In this document: positions 34,640 through 43,815 of the stretch, piece after piece
Numbering within the stretch: position 1 is the first letter of the stretch
Layout: every line of letters starts with the position of its first letter
Assembly: GCA_001465935.1 (NCBI GenBank)
Contig: LNKV01000081.1
Coordinates: forward strand, 1-47,434
DNA: 47,434 bases
Source: Clarireedia homoeocarpa
Lineage: Eukaryota > Ascomycota > Leotiomycetes > Helotiales > Rutstroemiaceae
Direction: 5' to 3'
Program-made: the position numbers and the translations under genes
Notes under the pieces: generated by a model
Seen by the model: the letters and a program-made list of their open reading frames with translations, nothing else
What the model was told of the DNA's origin: nothing
The model's database searches: none

Positions 34640-35470
34640 ATCTAATCTAGGCTAGGAATCTTGCTACAAATCGGTACAAGGAGCAGGAATTGCACCATAA
34701 TCGATACACTAAGACATTACCCAGCGATTAGAGATAATGGAAGGCTGAACATCAAGCTCCGAGGACCGAATAACCCATCTTATAACCTTAAGTACAGTCA
34801 TCTCTTTAGAAATGTCTTTGCCCGCATCGTAGATATCAGCTATAAAGATGATAAAGGAGCTCTTAAGGTTCGACTTCCAGTTCGCTATGATACCTTGATC
34901 CAGAAGTTGATAATACTAAGTCGAATTAGGAGGTAACCACTCGATGCGGGTATTACGAAGAGATACAGAGGATTCTAGAAGCTCTACAGCAAGTTCATGA
35001 GCCCCAAAGTTGTCTATAAGAAATAAAACTTTCTTGTTTTGTGCCCGCATACGATTGCCGAACCATATAATGTATTCTGAGAACATAATATTGTTGATCC
35101 GTGCCTTCTTATTCGACCTCCACTTTGCACCCAACTTATCAAGATTATAAACACCCTCTGCTTGGAAGCACTTAGGCTGTTTCGCTTTACCTATAAACCA
35201 TATAGGAAGCTTATCGGTGCCACTTGCATTCATAGTTAAAAGAGCAGTGATTCGATTTTTATCTGACTTTGTACCAGCCGATTCAGAAGTAGCTTGTCTC
35301 ATCACAATTATATGTATCCTCAACCCCATATCCAACAACACTTCGAATAAACTCCATATGCTTTTGTACCTCTGTTGTCATCTCTGCACTAGCTGTTTCT
35401 CCACATCGACAGCGTCCCTTCTGACCAAGCTCTATCCTCATTGAAAGGTAAAGGAAGATCTTTATATTCA
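34640..35470 (-). pseudogene. Pogo/Fot-type transposase (DDE_1), decayed
   Basis: Reading the minus strand, fragments occur in the right order but in different frames. First comes SVVGYGVEDTYNCDETSYFW, then KSDKNRITALLTMNASG, LPIWFIGKAKQPKCF and VLFLIDNFGAHE. These are followed by IEWLPPNST and, after a frameshift, LLDQGIIANWKSN. These are the landmarks of the DDE domain of pogo-like Tc1/mariner transposases. At least two frameshifts and several stops make it non-functional. The N-terminal DNA-binding region is not recognisable. Confidence 0.8.
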
Positions 35471-35514
35471 GGGAGCCGGCACCAGAACTCTGTAGCTTTA
35501 TATCGTAGTAAATT

Positions 35515-35835
35515 TGTTACGACCAGGTCACGAGGACTAGGGGACCATAGGCTCAAGGCCGAGAGCTGGTCATAGGAGAACCCCTAGTGCTACCTCACGT
35601 GATGTCCCACCACTCCCACCAGGACCCACTATGATAGGACTGATGGGATTGATGAGAACGAAGGTCTATATAGGCTGGATAGTTTCCTTAGCATATAGGA
35701 GCTTCGTGCTCAACTCAAATAGTAATTCCATTACTTAGTTACCATCGCAATACAATTGTTCATTGTCCTCAGCAATAAACCCTACGTCCTAGTATCGGCT
35801 TCCATGTGATTCTATCTGTCGACCGCGACGTAACA
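35515..35835. mobile_element. Probable solo LTR
   Basis: The segment runs from TGTTACGACC to GCGACGTAACA, with short inverted termini and an internal TATA-like GGTCTATATAGGC, over 321 bp. No internal retrotransposon genes adjoin it and flanking duplications are not evident. Confidence 0.55.
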
Positions 35836-35881
35836 TTGAATCCCTGTCACAGCGCAATGTAATGCGCAATTCCAGATAGTA

Positions 35882-36047
35882 CTACTATCCCCCCCATGAA
35901 TAAAGGTTATATTTTTATGTGGCAAGACGTAGAAAAAATTAACCTTTATTCATGGGGAGGGATAGTATCTCCCCCCATGAATAAAGGTTAAATTTTTAGG
36001 TGGTAAGACACAGAAACAATTAGCCTTTGTTCAAGGGGGGCATAGTG
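35882..36047. mobile_element. Two back-to-back 80-bp MITEs
   Basis: Two near-identical palindromic units (35882-35967 and 35964-36047) each run from a CCCCCCATGAATAAAGGTTA end to its inverse complement, separated by AGTAT. They are the shortest members of the G-run MITE family, essentially only termini. Confidence 0.75.
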
Positions 36048-36189
36048 CGCATGTGCATGTTGAACACCCTGAAAAACATTGCACCCCCAATGTACAGACA
36101 TCACGGCAAAAAGTTATCAGACTCGCAGGCGTGTAGATTTTGCTCCAGTAATGAATGTACGGCAAAAATCAATTCATAATATTAGTAAC

Positions 36190-36415
36190 TACTATCCTCC
36201 CCTCCTGCCCCAAGAATAAAGAGCATTTGTAGGACTTTGCCCACTTGTTGTGACCAGGGCACTCAACGAGTAGAATTGAGTAGAACTTTAGAACTTGCTA
36301 CCAAAATTCAAGCACAGATAGCACTATATCTACTTAGAAGGGGAAAATCAAACTAAGCAGAGTTGAAATCAAGGGCAAGTCCCACAAATGCCCTTTATTC
36401 TTTGGGTGGTAGTAT
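36190..36415. mobile_element. MITE, AAGAATAAAG-type termini
   Basis: The left end CCCCAAGAATAAAGAGCATT and the right end AATGCCCTTTATTCTTTGGG are inverse complements, and GGACTTTGCCCACTT pairs with GGGCAAGTCCCAC. The family relation to the G-run MITEs is clear at the tips only. Confidence 0.7.
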
Positions 36416-36559
36416 AGATTGTAGCGCCGGGATAGCAACTGCCAGGAGGCTCCATTGAGAGTCATTTAGTCCTCGGTCACCGAAATGACCTGGTCCATTT
36501 CTCAAAGCCTGCCAACAAGAGTAGGACATCATATCTGTACTGACATTGTGGTCCCATTT

Positions 36560-36615
36560 TTCAGGGCTGCGAGTGGTTTATCCGCGCCTTGAATCGAGTC
36601 ATAGCGCTCAACACC
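36560..36615. repeat. Inverted copy of a repeat at 31990-32065
   Basis: TTATCCGCGCCTTGAATCGA with following GTCATAGCGCTCAA is the reverse complement of the sequence near 32010-32050. Confidence 0.65.
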
Positions 36616-38007
36616 TCGGGGTCAGATTCCTGTTAGTAATCGTAAGAAAAGTAGCTCAAGCTCTAGATTAAAATAGCAAGTGATTCTTACTATATATGGT
36701 TTAGCTAGAGTGGCTGAATAAACCCTGTTGCACGAATTATGAAAACCCGCTTCCGTACATTTTCAGGGGTTTTGGGACCGCCCACTTGTGAGGGAGTCTC
36801 GTTTTCCTCTCGTCTTTTGCTCTCTCTCCAAACTTGGATAATTATCGAGTTCTAAATAGAGAATAGAATTGCGGCGTCGCTGGATAATTCGATCTCACTA
36901 TACTAAGCAAGGCTTAGCAATTCTTCGGGACTTCTAGTCAAACCTACATATCGCTAGAATCAAATGAATGCCAAGAACAAAAGTTCTATTAATTGGAAAG
37001 GGTATAACGTAGTGGCATTTATAAGGGTTTCAATTGGTTTAAACGGGAGAAGTTTTTGATATAATTTGGTCTCTTCTCTCCACAATCACCACGAAGGAGG
37101 CAGTGAACCGAGAGCTAATCATATACATTATCATCACGGAAACTGATCATATCGGCTTTCATGTGGATACCAATACAGACGATATTGAACACGATACTAA
37201 TTACACTTGCCAACACACTGATGCTACTTTTCAAGGCTCCGATGATACCCAATCACCTGAGTCAGTCGAGTATTCAATTGTTGACTCGTGAGAACAATAT
37301 CGGAGAGGATATCGTGTATATAACCTCCCAGAGGATCATTTAGATAGAATCATCGAACTGTCACTTTAATCATATAACCCTAACTCAAAGCGTAATAATA
37401 AAACTAGAGAAGTTCTGAATTTTCTCTAGAGCATCTAATATGTAATAAAAATCAAAAATTACGACGTTTCTATATAAAATTTCTAATGTTGCTTCATAAC
37501 TATTAAGCGGATATTGAAGTTGCTGCCTTCTTGTGAGCTGGAATGTAAATATATAATTTGCATAATCATGAACCGATTGAATGTAACTTGGAGGTCTTAT
37601 AACGTCTCTTTTATGGTTCATTCACATGTATTCATTATGGCGAGTGTTGATAATTCCAAAAAGGAGCAAATGCTGAGACCAACGATTACAACAGGCTAAG
37701 TATTTTGAACTGGCCTCGATAAAAGAAAGTATAACACGTGACCATACCGAGCTGGATACTCACTCCAATAGTAGAAGATTTAAAAGGTCATAAGATTTTT
37801 AGCGTCCTAGACCCAGAGCGCAACCTTAAAATTACGGCGCATTCTAAGATTATGCATTTCTAAATGTGGTTCGTACAGAGAGCATGTATAAGACGTGGCT
37901 GAGGCTTGGTGCTCAATATCATCAGCTCGAGCCTGCATCTGATCCTCCAGCTAATTATTCGAATTCCAGTCATGTCATATTTATGACATCGAAACAACTG
38001 GTCATTC
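36616..38007. other. Gene-poor, moderately AT-rich stretch
   Basis: No recognisable gene, repeat or RNA is seen. Short frames at 37103-37343 lack an ATG start or any similarity. An antisense 78-codon frame at 37385-37621 has an ATG but no recognisable feature. The last part is probably the 3' flank of the transcription factor gene. Confidence 0.4.
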
Positions 38008-40826
38008 TTAAGAGTCGATGTTGAATCCATCAATTGGATCAACATCGGTGAAGTCATTGTTTTGTGAGAATAATCCCATGCCAAGTGCATCGTCATTGTC
38101 ACTGAAAAAGTTCCCATCCCACACCGCTGCAGATTGCTGTGAGTTCGGCGCATCTGTCATTGCTACGTTGCCAGAATCCCACACCGAAGTCTTCCTTTGG
38201 TTCGAAGCCTTAATTGACAAGTCTTCCCAGAAGCCTGGTTTATCGAATAATGTCCCATACCTCTCGGCGCTCACGTCCATGAGCTCGAGGTCGGGCCGCG
38301 GCTGTATCTGGTTCCTGTATGGCGAGGAAGTCGAGTGTTCAAGGAGTGCTGAGGCCGATGACTGCGCAATTCGATCCTTCTCTATGACTGAGGGGTCGTA
38401 ACACAAAAGGCCGCTCTCCAATCCAGATATGATCGAATTCTGTTGTAACTTTTTCCGAAGCTGAATCAAGACCTGTGCCAGCTTGACTGCGGGCCAATCT
38501 GAACAGCTATTTGTCATGATATCTATCATTTCATTCAGTACCATCTGTATTCTTCCGGCATCTATCTCGAGGGTGTCTGACCCATAGCTTCCGTTGCGTT
38601 CCGTGCTCGTGCTAAAATGAACCAGGACGGTGATAGCATGCAGGATACGGATGAGGAACATGGTTGGCATGGCTTGGATCGCACGTGTGTCGAGTGATGT
38701 GAAGATGGAGATGACTTGCAGTGCGGGTTTAATGGCTTCCGACAGAAGTGCAGAGATGGTCGGTGATGTCGTTGCTAGACGGCCTTGCTGATGAGGTATT
38801 ACTACACCCCGAGAATCTAGGAAGTTGGAGCCGGTACTCTCTACCTCCCGGTTAATGGTGATAGCGACCTCGTAGAGGTAGAGGACCGACGAGTGATATA
38901 ATATTCGTGTAATTCCTACCATAACAATTTAGCTACTGTAGGACTGTAGAGGGAAGAGGCTGGGGCAGGGATAGTACCGTCGCTTGCATCACGTAACGAG
39001 GAATCATCTAGAGTCGTAAGCTGTGGATTGAAGCAGCTGTCGAGGAACTCGACTGCATCAAGTTTATAGGCTGGGCTACGTCTAAAGAAATGACTGACAA
39101 GCAGTTTACGAGAACGTTCATCGGTGGCCCGTTGTAGACGGACTTGTCTACAGAACTGTTGATCTGATGGCAGGGCCTGAGATGAGCTTTCGAGCACTTG
39201 AATACACTCATCCATATATTGGTTCCAGCATAAAAGGCTTGGTTGTTGCCAGGGCATAGTGATACTAATGATCACCGAGGGTTAGCAAAGACTTTCGATT
39301 GATTGTTCTCTCTCGCCCTTCCTCTGCCTCTGCCTCTCAGCCTCCTCCTCCTCCTCGAGCTCCTTGGGGGGTGGGGGGTAACCGCTTACTTTGAGCAGAC
39401 ATAATAGCACGCCAGCCAGATGCGTCTCGCCTCAAGATCTTCGAGTTGCGCAGTTGGCGACGCCGATGAATCCTGCCGTCCCCGCGTGGTGCAGAGGATG
39501 CTGCCATCTGAGAATCTTTTCGTTGACCTCTTCTTATCCAGGCCTGCCTTCACAGCAATATTGGCCAGTGTTTGACCGAGCTGCTGCAAATCGACCGCGA
39601 CTTGGCCCTGTCCCTCCCCGGATCCGGTTGCTGAGGGAGTAGGGGTATGCCAGATGGCCGAGATGACGAGGGCCTGGACGAGTTCGATGCTGTAATTGGT
39701 TTCGTGTTGAACGCACTCGTCGAGGACCTGATTCTGGAGTCGCCTCAACCGCTCCTGTGTATCCGGGTCGCAGACGCCACCCGATGCCGCTGCTGCCAGG
39801 ATAGCGAGCCTGACGAGGACATCCGATGCGCATGCACCGCTCTTCGACGGGCCAGGCATCGTCGTCGTGGCATCTCGCAGCGGCACGGCGGGGAATTGGG
39901 GCATCAACTCGGTGCGGTACCGGTCAATGATGGCATCGGCGGTGCGCATGCTGATGATCTGCGCAATGCCCGTCTCGGTAAGGCTGTAGATGGCACTGGC
40001 ACTGTGCTGGTCAGGTAAAGAGACATCTGCATCTGATCCTCCCCAGTCGTGTTAGCCAGCGGTCATCACTCCCGTCTCCCCGAATCTTCCGAGACCGGGA
40101 TAGTGAGAGAAGAGACTTACACGTCGATGGCGTGGCCAGCCCGGACATCGTACAAGGAGGAGGAAGATCATGAGGTCCCGCTACAGTCCCCGTCCCTGTC
40201 CCCGTCCTTGCTTGTTCCTCCAAGGTCGCGGTCGCGGTCGCGGTCTTGGCCGGGCCACCGTCGCCCGTCCCCCCCTCCCCCTGCTGAAGGGCGGTGATGA
40301 GATGGTCGATCTTGCCCCCCAACTCCATCAACTGTTCATTGATTGGCGGTTTGCTGCTATGGCGCCGGTGTTGTTGTTTACCAGGCATGGATGGCACACA
40401 GACTCGTCGCGCCTTTGCGCAGCGTCGACACGGTCGACCTGGATCCGGCTGTTCACAGCGGACCTTGGAACATCGACACGCCTCACACGCCCGCGCGCGA
40501 CGGGTGTCATCGTGCGTCTTGATGATGCGGCCTCCGCCATCATGGTTTCTTTCGGCGCATGTTAGTCATGTCTCGGTGAGGCTTCTTCTTCTCCTTCTCC
40601 TTCTCCTTGGGATGGAGATGGATAGAAGCCCGCTTGCTTACCTATGTCTCGCCCGACCTGGACCTGGCCCATAGGATGCTTCCTCTTCTCTCCCTCGGTC
40701 GCTACTCTCTCTCGCCCTGCTGTCTCTATCGTCCTCCTCCTCCTCCTCGTCGTCGTCATATCGCTTATGCCAGTCCTCGTCGAATGCTTGTGAGGGCGAC
40801 TGGGGCTGTGACCGGAATGGGGCCAT
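38008..40826 (-). CDS. Zn2Cys6 fungal transcription factor
   Basis: Five exons (40826-40642, 40548-40121, 40032-39390, 39264-38978, 38915-38008) give 816 residues. The N-terminus is charged with an acidic Asp/Glu run. The zinc cluster is C83-x2-C86-x6-C93-x8-C102-x2-C105-x6-C112, with an additional cysteine (C88) inside the first loop. The middle holds the fungal-type regulatory domain (RTADAIIDRYRTELMPQFPAVP, SGACASDVLVRLAILAAA, ACYYVCSNITM, YMDECIQVLESS, FCRQVRLQRATDE) as in Leu3/War1-type regulators. The acceptor of intron 2 is uncertain by six bases (two AGs). The intron at 40549-40641 has a textbook TGACTAAC branch site. The gene lies between the MFS and HMG-CoA reductase genes. It may be pathway-specific, but the targets are not shown by the sequence. 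Confidence 0.9.
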
Positions 40827-41324
40827 GATTCTTTAACCTGGCGAGGGGAGATATATTTGGCCCTATTCTCTTACCCAAAGCTACCGAGAAAAGGAACTAG
40901 CGATGAGTCGAGATGGGCAGAAGAAGATAAGCAAGTGGAATATTGGGACGAGACAAGGAAGTGGTGTGGCGCTCTCTATAAATGCTAGATAGAAACCCGC
41001 CAAACACCTAATCCCGTCCCTCGGCTCGTTGGTGCTCCTGTCGCGGTGAGATATTATCTAGAAGGCTCTGCTCGTGGCCAAACTGGCATGCTCTTCGGTG
41101 GTGCTCTCCAAACTGCTTCGTCTCTGGCTGAATAATACTCCACCTTACCTTTCTTATCTGTGAACACATGCAAATAAAGTCACCTTTCAATGTATCAGGA
41201 TTTAAGATTACGTAGGTAAAGTTACAGTAGGCTAACTAACATACAGCGGCTAAATATGTTAGTGCCGTGCCAGGGGCGGGTCAATGCCGTGGTAGGGGGC
41301 GCTAATGCCGTAGTACCACCGTAA

Positions 41325-42257
41325 TCATGCATAACTAGCTTGAAAATCGCGATTCTTTACTACCACCCACCTACTTGTTGCGCTCGCTCTTCCATTTAAT
41401 ATATCTTTAAAAATTACTAAAATGCAATTAACTCCACAATCACTTGTTCGATATGCTTAGTAGTTGATATGATTGGTTATTATTATGCAACTGAGAAATA
41501 GACGCAAGCTGCACGCTCAAAACCCACCAGGAGATGATCCACCAGCTAAAAAAGATCGCCGACGTGTTGTATGCGCGGAGAATCCACGTATTCGACACGG
41601 CCCTCAGCAGATCTGCCAAGTCTAAGCTTCTAAACCTACTTCTACTTCGAATCCTACTTCGTTATCTAATGCATCAACACGTCAAAAAGCACCAGTATGT
41701 CAATAGCCTACTTGTACACTCACTGAGGAGTTACTACAAGAAGAATACGAACTAGCTGGATCGCCGGAAGAGCTCTTATCCTCCCTTCAGGTCCCTGATC
41801 GAAGATCTTACATCTGATCCTATATCGACATCTTCTTAAGGGGTCTTGCTGAACAACCGCCGATTTTTACTATTCAACCGGCAGCTACACTTCTAAGCCA
41901 CATTTAAGGATTTCTGAGGATTTTGATATTAATCAGTACACAACATTGATTGAAGATTTTAATGTTGCAAAAATGCGTGTACAATTACTCTTCTAACTAA
42001 GCTGAATCATGATATCAGATTCAATTGGAGCTAAGTTAACAATTCTAAGTTGTGTATTGAATCTTAAGGGTTATTCTTAAAATTGGGAGTTTTGATAGTT
42101 GCCAAGAAGTGCACTATAATGTGGAGTACAGCTGGTCTGAGCATTGAAAACTCGGAATAGCTTCATAAAAAAAGTGGTGGAAATCGAGAGGTGAGCTCAA
42201 AAAGTGGGTGTGGGTAGTAAAAAAATCGCGATATTCAAAGATAGGTTATGCATTATG
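41325..42257. mobile_element. TIR element with decayed ORF
   Basis: The left terminus (CATGCATAACTAGCTTGAAA, then ATCGCGATTCTTTACTACCAC) and the inverted right terminus (CATAATGCATAACC, then ATCGCGATTTTTTTACTACCC) match over about 50 bp. Inside, one + frame reads KLHAQNPPGDDPPAKKDRRR and later EELLQEEYELAGSPEELLSS, but is interrupted by several in-frame stops. This is a dead transposon ORF whose family I cannot name. A GC-rich triple repeat (GTGCCGTG/ATGCCGTGGTAG) precedes it at about 41260-41318. Confidence 0.68.
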
Positions 42258-42284
42258 CTGACAGCTGTACTTGGTTGCAAGGAT

Positions 42285-42430
42285 AGATAAGTGTAGTCCC
42301 TGGAGTAGACGTTTATATTTTTTGGCCGATGAAATAGCTGGACAAACTGGGAGCGTCCTACTGGGTTGACAACTTGGTGAATCCAGTCATGTTCCATTCA
42401 ATCTGTCGAATGATTGGTTGAGATAAAAAA
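42285..42430. repeat. Dispersed repeat, copy 2
   Basis: This is the counterpart of 31748-31862, sharing GTCCCTGGAGTAGAC, GATGAAATAGC and TTCAATCTGTCGAATGATTG. It is longer than copy 1 by an internal segment. Confidence 0.55.
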
Positions 42431-42609
42431 AGGCATGAACCTTCTACTACCTTGCTTAATACAGTAACATTATAGGCAAATATATAGCTTTAATACTCCA
42501 AATCAATCTTGTTTTCAGATATCTTATACCCAAATGGTATTAAATACTAGAAATGATATAGTCCCCGGTGCTTGGTTTTATTTGGCCATCAACTAAGTAC
42601 TTTGGTACT

Positions 42610-42744
42610 CGGGGGAATAAAGGTTAAATTTATTCTGGTAGATTCTATCAACAGGAGTACTTTTATCGAATCAGATCAAGATCCTACAATTCTGGAGAAT
42701 TTGAACAACAACCGGGGTATACGTATTAACCTTTATTTCCCCGG
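42610..42744. mobile_element. MITE, GGGGGAATAAAGGTTA termini
   Basis: The left CGGGGGAATAAAGGTTAA and right TTAACCTTTATTTCCCCGG are inverse complements with a non-coding 100-bp interior. Confidence 0.75.
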
Positions 42745-42980
42745 CGACGAAGTAGTATTCTTCCTGTGTTGCCGTAGTGGGGTCGGCTTTATCCGTGCCG
42801 CCATACCGCCGACCCAAGAGAGAAAGCTAAGGCAACTAACTAACTGATTGAGCATGCGAAGTATGTCACTAGCCTATGTATTAATCACACGTGCTTCCCT
42901 TCCTATTCAATGTATAAGTCAAATTTTCATCAAATGTATATTTTAGAATTTTAACATCAATGAGAAAAGATCGGTTTTGA

Positions 42981-43060
42981 AGTCGTTGAATGTATAGTAA
43001 AGTCGTTGAATGTATAGTAAAGTCATTGAATGTATAATGAAGTCATTGGATGTATAACCA
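42981..43060. repeat. 20-bp tandem repeat, 4 copies
   Basis: Four consecutive 20-bp units start at 42981, 43001, 43021 and 43041, each AGTCRTTGRATGTATA plus four bases. The first two are identical. Confidence 0.9.
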
Positions 43061-43682
43061 CAGGCGTCGCAACTGGCCTCTCGGTTGCCCCCGCTTATTG
43101 GTCAGGAAAGCGCCAGGAAAATCACGTGAACGGTGACCGATTTTCTGTTCAACTTTTTTGCCAGGAAATTAGCGTTGAAACCATGCAGGGCGAAAAGGAA
43201 AAACTCTACCCTTCGTAAAAGCTTCAAAAAACTCCAACTTTGCAGTTGAGAGATTCGGAGAAACTTTGAAAATTCTAACTTTGCAGTGGGGAGGCAATAT
43301 AAATTATACATCAGTTAAACTTCCTACTAATACCTCGGACTTGTATTCTACGCTACAAGAGTGGTTATTGTGGATATAACTAAAAGGGTCGGATGAGGAT
43401 GAGGTAAAAATCCATCATCTCCATGCCCTCGGATCCCTCCTCTCCTTATCCTTGATCCTTCTCATCCCGTCTGCCGATAGACACTCTGATTCCTTCCTCT
43501 TGGGTATGCATGACTAGAAGAGATCGGATCGGAGAATGATGAATAAAATCAATCATAGCCCCGCCTCGGATCCATCGCTACTTTTTGATCCTTCTCACCC
43601 GTCCGCCGATGGACTTTAGCTCGTTCGTCTCGGCGAATAGAGGACTTCAAATCTGCCTTTTGCTTTTCACATGTGACAGCAC

Positions 43683-43759
43683 CTAGTCATGTACATCCAC
43701 TAACAACATTGCCCAGAATCTAGCCATGTACAACAACCACTTACAACATTGCGCAGAAT
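43683..43759. repeat. Tandem duplication upstream of HMGR
   Basis: Two 37-40 bp units share CTAGYCATGTACA, ACAACATTGC and CAGAAT, ending about 55 bp before the HMG-CoA reductase start. A further imperfect repeat (CCTCGGATCC plus TGATCCTTCTCA) occurs at about 43428-43480 and 43564-43610. Confidence 0.7.
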
Positions 43760-43815
43760 CCAACGCACAGAGTTGGTGTTTATCCCAAAGACAGAGAAAC
43801 GAATAAGAAGATAAC

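Noticed and set aside
42981..43060. CRISPR-like or tRNA-like repeat
   Set aside because: It is a plain 20-bp tandem repeat with no spacers and no cloverleaf.
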